Positions 52,391 through 60,788 are shown, counted from the first letter of the stretch. The stretch: DNA of 64,000 nt from Desulfobulbaceae bacterium (GCA_004332195.1 SJBG01000006.1:51342-115341), one strand, 5' to 3'. The notes: generated from the letters alone by a model not told the origin. Program-made: numbers and translations.

Positions 52391-53488
52391 TCAACGCAAA
52401 GTCAACTGCTCATATAAGGTGTCTCGTTCTACCGGCGCCCTGCCCGCTTCACGAATCAACCGGATCAACTCGGTGTCGGCCATGGCCTGGTCGGACTGGC
52501 CACCGGCCATCTTGGTGATCAGCTCTTCCGTAACCGTGCCATCCAGATCATCGGCCCCAAAAGCAAGGGCCACCTGGGCTAATTTAGGACCAATCATTAC
52601 CCAGTAGGCTTTGATATGATCAAAGTTATCCAGCAGCAACCGGGAAACTGCAATATTCTTCAGGTCTTCCATCCCGGAAGTCCGCGGCAGTTGAGCCATT
52701 TCGGTGTTACGCGGATGGAAAGCCAGCGGGATAAAGCTAAGAAAACCGCCGGTCTGGTCCTGAGTTTCACGTAACTGCAACAGGTGTTCAACTCGTTCTT
52801 CCACCGTTTCGATATGACCGTAAAGCATCGTGGCGTTGCTTCGTAGCCCAAGGCTGTGAGCAGTGCGGGCCACTTTCAGCCAATCCGCGCCCGAGAGCTT
52901 TTTTTCGCAAGTCAACTTGCGAATCCGGGGGCTGAAAACTTCGGCCCCGCCACCGGGAATGGAGTCAAGCCCGGCGGCCATCAGTTCTTTGATGGTGTCC
53001 TCCAGTTTTTGGCCGGAAATCTCGGCCAAATGGGCAATTTCTACTCCGGTAAAGGCCTGAATATGAACCCCGGGTCGCTCTTCCTTAATGGCCCGCAACA
53101 TTTCGAGATAATAGGAGTAGGGCAGATCGGGATGAATGCCCCCCACCACATGAATTTCGCGGATCGGTTCATCCAACCGGGCCCGGATTTTTTCCCGGAT
53201 CTGGGTTATATCCATTTCAAAGGCCTGCTCGACCCCCTGGTCCTTGCCAAAGGCGCAGAACTTGCAGAGATTGGCGCAAACATTTGAGTAATTGAGGTGT
53301 TGATTATAAATAAAAAAAGTTCGGTCACCATTTTTCCGTTCGCGGACTATATTGGCAAGATAGCCCACCAGCAGCAGATCCGGACAGCGGTAAAGCCTGA
53401 TTCCGTCTTCGGCGCTTAACCGCTCGTCGTTTCGCACCTTTAGAGCAATTTTACTTAACTTGGCCTGGGAGAGCAGGTCATCTATCAT
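52391..53488 (-). CDS. mqnE: Aminodeoxyfutalosine synthase MqnE (radical SAM)
   Basis: MqnE adds the adenosyl radical of SAM to 3-enolpyruvylbenzoate to form aminodeoxyfutalosine. The 365-residue product has the cluster motif C-x3-C-x2-C in NVCANLCKFCAFGKD (Cys71/75/78), REIHVVGGIHPDLPYSYYL, DSIPGGGAEVFSPRIR, the YGHIETVEERVEHL block and IPLAFHPRNTEMAQLP. It is the first gene of the menaquinone operon read on the minus strand. A strong inverted repeat lies about 40 bases upstream of its start. Confidence 0.95.
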   Translation of the reverse strand: MIDDLLSQAKLSKIALKVRNDERLSAEDGIRLYRCPDLLLVGYLANIVRERKNGDRTFFIYNQHLNYSNVCANLCKFCAFGKDQGVEQAFEMDITQIREKIRARLDEPIREIHVVGGIHPDLPYSYYLEMLRAIKEERPGVHIQAFTGVEIAHLAEISGQKLEDTIKELMAAGLDSIPGGGAEVFSPRIRKLTCEKKLSGADWLKVARTAHSLGLRSNATMLYGHIETVEERVEHLLQLRETQDQTGGFLSFIPLAFHPRNTEMAQLPRTSGMEDLKNIAVSRLLLDNFDHIKAYWVMIGPKLAQVALAFGADDLDGTVTEELITKMAGGQSDQAMADTELIRLIREAGRAPVERDTLYEQLTLR

Positions 53489-53528
53489 TTTCTGATTTTC
53501 CTGGTGATCATGGTCAATCGTTATTTAG

Positions 53529-53588
53529 ATCCCAAATAAAGAGGGGCGGCCTGGCTGTCGCTCCAAGTCGCCCCTCTTTATTTGGGAT
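53529..53588 (-). terminator. Perfect 20-bp inverted repeat (candidate terminator)
   Basis: Two exact 20-bp arms (53529-53548 and 53569-53588) with a 20-base spacer would form a very stable hairpin. It lies between the vWA-OmpA gene and mqnE, both on the minus strand. No clear T run follows, so it may be a terminator, an attenuator before the menaquinone operon, or another palindromic site. Confidence 0.55.
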
Positions 53589-53704
53589 TAAAGTTACCAT
53601 CAGCACATGGGGAACCGATTAAGCCCCCCGGCCAAGCCCCTCCCGCCAACCATCATTTCAATTTTCTTGTAAAGCGCTTGATTATCTGATTATCCGGCCC
53701 GTTA

Positions 53705-54868
53705 CTATGGTTTGACCTTAACCTGAATACTGACCACTGCCTCCACGCGGCGATTTTGCTGTCGGCCTTGCAAGGTGGCGTTGTCCGCCACCGGCTTAGT
53801 CAAGCCATAGCCTTTGGCCGTGATTTTTTCTTTGGCCAGGCCGAAATTAGTCACCAGGTAGTCTAACACACTTTCGGCCCGCCGCTGAGACAAACGCTGG
53901 TTGTAAGCCGCCGGCCCCATATTGCAAGTATGTCCGCCAATCTCGATGGAGCTGATTTCAGGATGCCGTTTAACAAACTCAGCGAAATAGGCCAACGCCT
54001 TGTGTTCACCGGGACGCACTTTAGCGCAATCAAAGGCAAAGTTTATTTTCAGATTCCTTGTTTCGGTGCGAAAAACCGGCTCCTGCTTAACTTCGGGCTT
54101 GACCGCGACCGGCTCAACCACCACCGGCGGGGCTTTTGCGGGTTGGGCTTTCTGCAAAAACACCTTGGTGGCGTAGGCGGTCAGAGCTTCGCTGCTCAAA
54201 ATATCGGTGGCCCGGGTAACAAAGCCACAGGAAAATTTGCCGACCACTCCTTCAAGCAGAGTCAAGCCAGCCTTGGAATCCCCCACGAATACCGGATAAA
54301 CACAGAGATTGCCCGGAAAACGACCATAAAGCTCCGCCGCGGCGTCAAGCACTTCGGTGGCCGATTCCACCTCGCCATCGCTAAAAATAATCAGGGCCGT
54401 CCTGCCCGGGAAATTAATCAGGTCATCACCAGCCCGGCGCATGGCTGTCGCCAGCGGGGAAGTGCCTTGCGGAGCAGGCATCGCCATCAGGGCCGCCGCC
54501 ATCTCCGTCCGACTATGAGGAGATTTTGCATAAATCAATCTGGTACGCTCACGCGGGTCTTTAAAGTGAGGGCCAAAAATTCGCAATCCGCCTGACCACC
54601 CAAGTTCCGGCAAAGTTTCATTCAGACCGGTCGCCAATCCCTGAGCCACTTCATGTCGGCTTCCCACGGCATAAGGCCGAGCCATGGAGGAAGAAACATC
54701 CACGATCAACAAAAAGTTGTCCACCCGGGCCTCATACGCACCGCCGGCAACCTTGGAGCTGAGATCCTGCGGTATCACCGGGATGAAGGGTGCCGCCATC
54801 TTTGGCGCGCAAGCGCCAAGCAACAGAACGGCAAAGGCCGAAACGGCAAAACAACGTAAAACCTTCAT
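53705..54868 (-). CDS. Lipoprotein with vWA domain and OmpA-type peptidoglycan-binding domain
   Basis: This 387-residue envelope protein has a lipoprotein signal with lipobox LLGAC (Cys20), a von Willebrand A domain with the MIDAS motif DVSSS at residues 57-61 and FSDGEVESAT, and a Pro/Val/Lys linker. A C-terminal OmpA-like domain follows (FAFDCAKVRPGEHKAL, IEIGGHTCNMGPAAYNQRLS with QRRAESVLDYLV, GRQQNRRVEAVVSI). It should sit in the outer membrane and grip peptidoglycan while the vWA domain binds a metal-dependent partner. As no pal gene is seen in the tol operon, a Pal-like role is conceivable but unproven. Confidence 0.9.
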   Translation of the reverse strand: MKVLRCFAVSAFAVLLLGACAPKMAAPFIPVIPQDLSSKVAGGAYEARVDNFLLIVDVSSSMARPYAVGSRHEVAQGLATGLNETLPELGWSGGLRIFGPHFKDPRERTRLIYAKSPHSRTEMAAALMAMPAPQGTSPLATAMRRAGDDLINFPGRTALIIFSDGEVESATEVLDAAAELYGRFPGNLCVYPVFVGDSKAGLTLLEGVVGKFSCGFVTRATDILSSEALTAYATKVFLQKAQPAKAPPVVVEPVAVKPEVKQEPVFRTETRNLKINFAFDCAKVRPGEHKALAYFAEFVKRHPEISSIEIGGHTCNMGPAAYNQRLSQRRAESVLDYLVTNFGLAKEKITAKGYGLTKPVADNATLQGRQQNRRVEAVVSIQVKVKP

Positions 54869-55072
54869 GAATGACCTCCTGTTTTGTTTTTTTCTTTCTT
54901 TAGCATCACGTTGACCGCCCCTATCATAAACATGCCATAAACAGTGGTCAAGAACACTCTTCCGCCTCTCTGGTAATTCGTAATTCTAACAGAAAAAAAG
55001 CGGGCAAAGCAAGCTGTTTTTTTGAGGGGAATGCTCCGGGGAATGCCTTGGACAATGCCTTGGACAATGGCC

Positions 55073-56608
55073 TCAGAAACCAAAATCTTCGAGCATTTTG
55101 TTGACCGTGTCCTGATCCAGGGGGCCTTCCGGATCTTGGTCGCCGGTCATGGTTTTGAAATAATGATCCACATCTTCCTGAGCCATACGCTTGCTTTCCT
55201 GGGGGGTTACAGTGGTGTCGCGCTCCTTACTCTTGAGCTGGGAGCCAAAGGAAACCATAATAGCCAGCAACTGCACCTGGAAATCGGAAAGCAATTTGAT
55301 GATTTTAAGAATTTGCTGACCGGAAAGATCCTGGAAACCCAGGACCTCGGTAATTCGGGTCACGTCACCATAAATACGACTGACCATATTGAAGGCGTTT
55401 TCAATTTGCCGAAAAATATCGAGCTGATCTTCTTTGATCATTCCGTTGCAACTTACGAAGGCGGCGGAATCGTCCACCTCTTGTCGGAGAACGCCAAACA
55501 GGAGCAGGGCCTCGGCAATCAGCTCCCGAGCCTCGTTAAGTTTTTCGTTGTTTTCAGGGGACATGAGGAAAGATGGCGGGGTGGACACCGGCATGGGGGG
55601 GAAGTCCGCCGACTCGGCTTTGACCTGCGCTTTCAGCTCCTCCACCACCGGAGGAGCCTCCAGAGGCAGAGCGGAGTCAAGAAAAATTTCATCCTGATTG
55701 GCTTTCATCTTGGCCAAAAGATTCTGGATCTTTTTTTCCGAACAGGAAGCCGCCAGCGAGGCCAGCACTACGGAAAGGGGTATGGTATAAAAATTATCGC
55801 CATCCGGCTCCAACTCGGCAATCCGGAGACTGATGGTATCGACGAAGACATCGTAGTCAAAAAAATCGGCGACATTTTTTCGAGTCGAACTGATATGCCC
55901 CTTAACCGCTTCGTTGGTGCAAAGCTCGTAAATGGTCTGAAAAATAATATCCAAATCAAAAAGGAATCGTTTTCGGGTAACATCCGGCCCGCTGACGGCC
56001 TCGGCCGGCGCGCCGGCCGAGGCCGTCAGCAGCTCGGCGGTCCGGATCAATTTTTGTTCCAGATCGTCGAGCTTGACCATAGATTTTCCCTGGTCGGCAG
56101 CGTTCTCCCCGATCTCCTCCTTTTCGGTCTTTTGCGGCAGGAAAGCTTTGTGGGCCTTCAGTTGGGCCAACAAGGCCCGGACCTCGTTTGTCTGGTTTTG
56201 CACCTTTTCCACATGATCCATGATCTCCATAGTCGCCCGTTCGGTCATGGAAACGATAGCGCGCAACTGATTCTTGGCGTCTTCAATCTTTATTCCGGCC
56301 TGGTCAAGGTCAGCCCGCTTTATTTTACGATCTTCGACCGGCAAGGCCATAATGGTTGAACTAAGATTTTTAGCTAATCGACCAATATCATTGAAAATGT
56401 CTGTGGAAACCTGCTTATAGAAGTCATCCCCCAAAGAAACGGAGGCCCCCGCGACAGCCGGAGTCTGGACTGCGGGAAGCAAGGCCTCGGGGGCAGGACC
56501 CGACTGAAGGGAACTGAGTACGGTAATATTGTAAACCAGATTATCGGTGGCAATCCTGAAAAAACCGGTGCTTACTTCGAGATTGATTTCCGTCTTGCTA
56601 TGGGTCAT
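55073..56608 (-). CDS. CheZ-like chemotaxis phosphatase, enlarged
   Basis: CheZ removes phosphate from CheY-P. The C-terminal part of this 511-residue protein has the catalytic helix ITEVLGFQDLSGQQILKIIK, matching the Asp and Gln of E. coli CheZ FQDLTGQ, and an end peptide QDTVNKMLEDFGF like the CheY-binding tail of CheZ. The N-terminal half has long helices (FNDIGRLAKNLSSTIMALP) and a linker, and the whole is over twice the E. coli length (about 214 residues). Its own role is inferred; no other chemotaxis genes are adjacent. The start is ATG at 56606-56608. Confidence 0.75.
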   Translation of the reverse strand: MTHSKTEINLEVSTGFFRIATDNLVYNITVLSSLQSGPAPEALLPAVQTPAVAGASVSLGDDFYKQVSTDIFNDIGRLAKNLSSTIMALPVEDRKIKRADLDQAGIKIEDAKNQLRAIVSMTERATMEIMDHVEKVQNQTNEVRALLAQLKAHKAFLPQKTEKEEIGENAADQGKSMVKLDDLEQKLIRTAELLTASAGAPAEAVSGPDVTRKRFLFDLDIIFQTIYELCTNEAVKGHISSTRKNVADFFDYDVFVDTISLRIAELEPDGDNFYTIPLSVVLASLAASCSEKKIQNLLAKMKANQDEIFLDSALPLEAPPVVEELKAQVKAESADFPPMPVSTPPSFLMSPENNEKLNEARELIAEALLLFGVLRQEVDDSAAFVSCNGMIKEDQLDIFRQIENAFNMVSRIYGDVTRITEVLGFQDLSGQQILKIIKLLSDFQVQLLAIMVSFGSQLKSKERDTTVTPQESKRMAQEDVDHYFKTMTGDQDPEGPLDQDTVNKMLEDFGF

Positions 56609-56713
56609 TGGCTTCTCCCGGTCAAAATACCTTCATCACCTCATCGCCTGAACTCTCGTCAATCAATCGGCAAAGATAACGGGAAACTCAACACCTTTTT
56701 ACGGAATTATTCC

Positions 56714-57283
56714 TTAACTCATTTTTAAGAAAGGTAGAAGTTGCTTGAAAACCGGGGTTCCGGCCTTTTGCAGCCAGTCGTAAATGATCATTTCGCTGTT
56801 GGCTACCACTGCTCCGATCTCTCGTAAACGGGCCAGGCCGGTTTCATGATTTTTGACCGTCCGCGAAGAAACCGCGTCCGCCGGCACCCAAAGCCGATAA
56901 CCGGCCATCAGCCCACCGAGAACCGTCTGGTAAACACAGATATGAGTCTCCACCCCACAAACGATCAAGGTGTTGACGGGTTTGTCCAGAGAGTGAAAAC
57001 ACCGACGTACCGCCTGATTGTTGAAGCAACCGAATTCCAGCTTATCCATGGGAGTAATCCCCTCCAGGGCGGCTTGGACTTCGGGGACGAACTCACCAAT
57101 CCGGGCCACATACTGGGTCGTGGCAATCACGGGAATATCCAGGACCCGGGCCGCCTTGAGCAGCAGGGTGCTGTTCCGGACCACCTCTTCCCGGTCGGCA
57201 ACTATTTTCATTAGTTTTTCTTGAAGATCAACAATCAGCAAGGCACAGTGTCGGGGTTCCAGGTGATAAAGTTCAGCGACCAT
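56714..57283 (-). CDS. Isochorismatase-family hydrolase (YcaC-like)
   Basis: This 190-residue cysteine hydrolase has the catalytic Asp in ALLIVDLQEKLM (Asp19), the Lys region MDKLEFGCFNN and the nucleophile Cys in VCGVETHICVYQT. Relatives act on small amides or isochorismate; the substrate is not indicated here. ATG at 57281-57283 (MVAELYHLEP) follows AAGGAG by eight bases; the longer frame from 57355 adds a basic run of residues and is unlikely. It is divergent from the selenoprotein gene, sharing a 165-base intergenic region. Confidence 0.88.
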   Translation of the reverse strand: MVAELYHLEPRHCALLIVDLQEKLMKIVADREEVVRNSTLLLKAARVLDIPVIATTQYVARIGEFVPEVQAALEGITPMDKLEFGCFNNQAVRRCFHSLDKPVNTLIVCGVETHICVYQTVLGGLMAGYRLWVPADAVSSRTVKNHETGLARLREIGAVVANSEMIIYDWLQKAGTPVFKQLLPFLKMS

Positions 57284-57448
57284 GTATTGTCTCCTTGTTT
57301 GTCCGTCAACTTGTCGCTTGTCGGCAATTTTCTTTTTTGCATTTTTTTCTTTCACCGATTAAGCTGCGCCCTCTCCGGAAACCAGTTCAATCTTGCTTGA
57401 GCGTAATAAGCGAGAGGTTCCGACTCAGCAACACCCAAGGAGACTCAA

Positions 57449-57676
57449 ATGCAGATCGAAATAACTTACTGTTCAAAGTGAAACCATCTACCCCGCGCCT
57501 CCGGTCTGGAGGCCGACATCAAAAAACACTTCCCCGCCGCCACAGTTCAGTTGATTTCCGGTAGCGGTGGCATCTACGACATCAAGCTTGACGGACAGCT
57601 AATTTTCTCCAGGCACAAAAGTGGCCGTTTTCCAACCAACCAGGAAATCCTCCAGTTCCTGCAGGAATCAAAATAA
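57449..57676 (+). CDS. selW: SelW-like selenoprotein (Rdx family), Sec encoded by in-frame TGA
   Basis: The ATG at 57449-57451 follows a strong AAGGAG. The translation is MQIEITYCSK, then TGA at 57479-57481, then NHLPRASGLEADIKKHFPAA and on to ILQFLQESK with TAA at 57674-57676, 75 codons in all. If TGA is Sec, the motif is Tyr-Cys-x-x-Sec at positions 7-11, exactly where Rdx/SelT/SelW/SelH proteins carry Cys-x-x-Cys or Cys-x-x-Sec. The later GSGGIYDIKLDGQLIFSRHK and GRFPTNQEI are also family-like. A hairpin suited to a bacterial SECIS follows the TGA. The family is a thioredoxin-like redox fold. A simple nonsense mutation is the alternative, but the intact reading on both sides argues against it. 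Confidence 0.88.
57479..57513 (+). promoter_or_regulatory. Candidate bacterial SECIS hairpin
   Basis: Fifteen bases after the TGA there is a 6-bp stem GCCTCC (57497-57502) / GGAGGC (57508-57513) with loop GGTCT. Position, stem size and the G/U-containing apical loop fit the elements recognised by SelB downstream of Sec UGA codons in bacteria. Confidence 0.7.
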
Positions 57677-57761
57677 TATCGTTCAGCCGTAACTCAGAAA
57701 AACTAGCAGGCAGTGCCCGTCACCAAGTGAAGGCGTCACCGGTAGTTGAATACCGTAGGGT

Positions 57762-58493
57762 TTAGCGGTAACCGAAAATGGCCGTTCCCACCCGGACGAG
57801 ATTAGCCCCCTCCTCCACCGCCACCTCAAAATCGGCGGACATACCCATGGACAGCAAAGGGGGGCCATCACGGCCCAGCAAACCCTGCCGGACAGCTTCC
57901 TCGGCCAGATCCCGCAGACGGACAAAGAAGGGGCGGCTTTTTTCGGGGTCTTCAACCATAGGCGGGATGGTCATCAGTCCCACCACCCGTAAAGCGGGAA
58001 GCTGGATCAGTGTTTGCAGCAACGCGCCCGCCGCCGCCGGCGCCACCCCGGATTTCTGCTTTTCCCCGCCAAGATTAACCTGCACCAGGATCGGTAGGAC
58101 TAACCCCGCCGCCGCCGCGTAACGATCAAGAGCCAGGGCCAGCTTGAGTCGATCAACGGTTTCCACCATGGCAAAGTGTTGGGCCGCTGATTTAGCCTTG
58201 TTACTTTGCAGGTGTCCAATAAAATGCCAGAAAACCGCAGGTTCTCTCATCCACGATTCCACCGGTTTTCCGACGAGCAGTTCCTGAACCGCGGCTATTT
58301 TTTCTTGAGCGCCCTGAACATAGTTTTCGCCAAATAGTCGCTGGCCCGCCGCGACCGCCTCGACGATACGCTCCGGGGACACCTGCTTGGTCACCGCCAC
58401 CAGGCTGATCTCCGCCGGGTCGCGACCGGATCGCTGGGCGGCGGCGGCAATCCGCGCGTTTACCAGCGCCAAATTGGTGGCTATCGTTGTCAT
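57762..58493 (-). CDS. yggS: YggS/PROSC-family PLP homeostasis protein
   Basis: This single-domain PLP-binding protein without known catalysis is involved in vitamin B6 homeostasis. The 243-residue product has the PLP lysine in LVAVTKQVSPERI (Lys36), FGENYVQGAQEKI, WHFIGHLQSNKAK, VNLGGEKQKSG and the end blocks LSMGMSADFEVAVEEGAN and VRVGTAIFG. The ATG at 58491-58493 lies 13 bases after the tatD stop, so the two genes share a transcript. Confidence 0.94.
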   Translation of the reverse strand: MTTIATNLALVNARIAAAAQRSGRDPAEISLVAVTKQVSPERIVEAVAAGQRLFGENYVQGAQEKIAAVQELLVGKPVESWMREPAVFWHFIGHLQSNKAKSAAQHFAMVETVDRLKLALALDRYAAAAGLVLPILVQVNLGGEKQKSGVAPAAAGALLQTLIQLPALRVVGLMTIPPMVEDPEKSRPFFVRLRDLAEEAVRQGLLGRDGPPLLSMGMSADFEVAVEEGANLVRVGTAIFGYR

Positions 58494-58506
58494 GCCATCA
58501 TCCCAT

Positions 58507-59322
58507 CTACAGCCTGAAAAGACGACAGGCGTTGGCCGTGGTGTGATGAGCCACTTCCTCCAGATCAGAGCCCTTCAGCTCGGCCACCTTCTGCCCGATA
58601 TATGGCAAAAAACCCGGCTCGTTGCGTTCCCCCCTCAGCGGCGCCGGGGCCAGAAAAGGGGCGTCGGTTTCCAGCAACAGCCGATCAAACGGCACTTGCC
58701 GCACCACCTCGGCCAGGGTTGTCTCGGACTTAAAGGTAATCACCCCAGGGATAGAAATATAAAAACCCAGATCCAGTGCCGCCTCAGCCAGGGCCGCATC
58801 CCCGGAAAAACAGTGCATGACCCCGCCGGCAGGCAGTGGCCCCGCGGCACGCAGAATAGCCAGGGTATCGGCATGGGCCTCCCGATCATGAATAATCAGG
58901 GGCAGATTCAAGTCTCCGGCTATCTCTATCTGCAAAGCAAAATGCTCTCGTTGTAAGGCCGCCGGCGAGTACTCCTTAACATAATCAAGACCAATCTCAC
59001 CATAAGCCACCACTCCCGGCCGAGAACCAAGTTCCCGCAGGGTCTCATAATCCCCATCCGCCACCTCTTTGACGTGATGAGGATGAACCCCCACCGTGGC
59101 ATAAACTCCCGGCTGGCTTTCCGCCAAAACCAGAGCCAGCCGAGAAGTAGCCAAATCAACCCCAACGGTGACAAACTGATGGACCCCAACCTGGCGGGAA
59201 TCGGCCAAGACCGTAGCCAAATCCGCCTGGTAATCGGGAAAATCAAGATGACAATGAGTATCCACCCAAGAGTAGTTCCCAGTCAAACGGGGTATTACCG
59301 TTTTGCTCGATTGTTTTGTCAA
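58507..59322 (-). CDS. tatD: TatD-family metal-dependent deoxyribonuclease
   Basis: This TIM-barrel metallohydrolase of 271 residues has the metal pair in VDTHCHLD (His23 and His25), VGVHPHH, VAYGEIGLDYV, LPLIIHDREAH, GGVMHCFSG and the final LLETDAPFLAP. It belongs to the TatD/YcfH group of 3'-5' DNases linked to DNA quality control. The start is TTG at 59320-59322, with GAAAGG upstream. It precedes yggS on the minus strand. Confidence 0.93.
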   Translation of the reverse strand: MTKQSSKTVIPRLTGNYSWVDTHCHLDFPDYQADLATVLADSRQVGVHQFVTVGVDLATSRLALVLAESQPGVYATVGVHPHHVKEVADGDYETLRELGSRPGVVAYGEIGLDYVKEYSPAALQREHFALQIEIAGDLNLPLIIHDREAHADTLAILRAAGPLPAGGVMHCFSGDAALAEAALDLGFYISIPGVITFKSETTLAEVVRQVPFDRLLLETDAPFLAPAPLRGERNEPGFLPYIGQKVAELKGSDLEEVAHHTTANACRLFRL

Positions 59323-59434
59323 AATTATTACCTTTCAGGGGTTCGTCAACAAAAACGGTCGTGGACCGGCGGATAACAGCCGGTGATAAGCATGCTATCG
59401 ATATCGGAGGGCAATCCTTTCAGCTTTGACCGAT

Positions 59435-59995
59435 TTAATGCGTCACGCCCTCCCGCCGCACAACCTTCTTAATAGTTTGCAGTATTATCCTGAGATCAAA
59501 CCCAAAAGACTGATGCTCCAAGTAGTACAGATCGTAACCCACCTTCTCTGCGATGGGGAGATCATCACGGCCGTTAACCTGGGCCCAGCCGGTCAAACCA
59601 GGAGTAAGCAGGTGAACTCCCTTCTGGGTCCTAAGCGCGATAAGATCATCTTGATTGAATAATGCCGGCCGAGGGCCGACAATACTCATATCCCCCTTCA
59701 GGATGCTGAACAACTGCGGAAATTCGTCAAAACTCGATTTACGCAGAAGTTTACCGACCGGGGTCAGGGAACGCTCAGGGTCAGCCAGGAGATGCGTTGC
59801 CACTGCCGGGGTGTCAGTCCACATGGTGCGGAACTTGGGCATCTTGAAAATATGATTATATCGTCCGACCCGATCAGACCAGTAAAGGGCCGACCCTTTT
59901 GAAGTCAATTTTACCAGTGCGGCAATCATCAACATTGGCCCACTCAATAAAAAGAGACCGAACAACGATATTGAAAAATCAAAAAACCGTTTCAT
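59435..59995 (-). CDS. Initiating sugar-phosphate transferase (WcaJ/PglC-type)
   Basis: This short polyprenyl-phosphate phosphoglycosyltransferase of 186 residues loads the first sugar phosphate onto undecaprenyl phosphate for surface polysaccharide. It has the membrane-entering N-terminus (KRFFDFSISLFGLFLL), YWSDRVGRYN, MPKFRTMWTDT, LLRKSSFDEFPQLFSILKGD, the MSIVGPRPALF block and TPGLTGWAQVNGRDDLP. The Asp-Glu pair in the SFDEFPQL block is catalytic in PglC. Only a weak ribosome-binding sequence precedes the ATG, and its first codons overlap the truncated ATPase gene, so the junction may be a recent rearrangement. Confidence 0.94.
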   Translation of the reverse strand: MKRFFDFSISLFGLFLLSGPMLMIAALVKLTSKGSALYWSDRVGRYNHIFKMPKFRTMWTDTPAVATHLLADPERSLTPVGKLLRKSSFDEFPQLFSILKGDMSIVGPRPALFNQDDLIALRTQKGVHLLTPGLTGWAQVNGRDDLPIAEKVGYDLYYLEHQSFGFDLRIILQTIKKVVRREGVTH

Positions 59996-60671
59996 CTATC
60001 CAGGACTTGGCGGTGTTGTGGGTAATGCCGCAATCGGCGGCAAGCGAAGAAAGATTAAGCATCTGTCCCGTGCGACCTGCGCAGAGCCTTACAAAACGTT
60101 GAAACGTCCCCAGTTCTTGTACCTTCAAAACTTGACGAACATCCCGCTCGATATAAGCCGTCACATAGGCGCCAAACCATTTGCGAGGGGGGATCTTTCG
60201 ATCATAAAGCGTCGGATACCCTCCCTTCATCAACATATCGTCCAACCTATGCGGAGACATGCCGGCTTGTAACAATTCATCAAGGGAAAAGGGGAGCAAC
60301 TCCACAAAAGCTGTTCTTCCTGCCAGGGATTGACTTACGTCAGACAAAAGGCCGAATTGCTGCGATCCAGTCAGGATAAACAGCCCCATCCTGCCATCCG
60401 CATCAACAAGAGTCTGGAGATATGACAGAATTTCCGGGCATCGCTGTATCTCGTCAAGCACTGCGCCATCAGGAAAGCGGCCCAAAAAAGATCGAGGATC
60501 ATCATTGGCAGCCAGAAGAATATCAGGATCTTCTAGCGACACATAAGGTTTGGCGGCAAAGATGGCTTTGGCAAGGGTGGTTTTGCCTGACTGTCGTGGC
60601 CCTGTAATGGTGACGATAGGAAAGCCCAGCAAAAGGGATTGAACAGTCTGTTCTGCCGTTCGTGTAATCAT
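59979..60671 (-). pseudogene. AAA ATPase of the DUF4143 type, C-terminally truncated
   Basis: The 230-residue frame has the P-loop ITGPRQSGKTT (residues about 22-32), a Walker B-type AVLDEIQRCPEI, the sensor LTGSQQFGLL and part of the C-terminal region (YVTAYIERDVRQVL, LSSLAADCGITHNTAKSW). Family proteins normally continue for about 150 residues after this helix-turn-helix, into a DUF4143 nuclease-like region that is missing here. The frame ends a few codons into the next gene. Its start region lies in a 77-bp exact tandem duplication (60635-60788). These ATPases are often mobile or defence-linked; this copy interrupts a polysaccharide operon. Confidence 0.8.
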
Positions 60672-60788
60672 GCACGTTAGCTACCCCTTCTTATGCAGAT
60701 TGTCAAAGCCTGGGATTGAACAGTCTGTTCTGCCGTTCGTGTAATCATGCACGTTAGCTACCCCTTCTTATGCAGATTGTCAAAGCCT
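60635..60788. repeat. Exact 77-bp tandem duplication over the ATPase start
   Basis: 60635-60711 and 60712-60788 are identical. The first copy holds the first codons and start codon of the ATPase gene; the second repeats the start region out of frame, as 77 is not a multiple of three. It is probably a replication slippage or junction duplication. Confidence 0.97.

Noticed and set aside
54865..55083. 72-codon minus-strand frame upstream of the vWA-OmpA gene
   Set aside because: It overlaps the vWA-OmpA start, has a biased, partly repetitive beginning (AATGCCTTGGAC-type words) and no recognisable domain.
55022..56359. Long open frame of about 445 codons on the plus strand opposite the CheZ-like gene
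   Set aside because: It is antisense to a gene with recognisable CheZ motifs; the composition reads as the complement of that coding sequence and no domain is recognisable.
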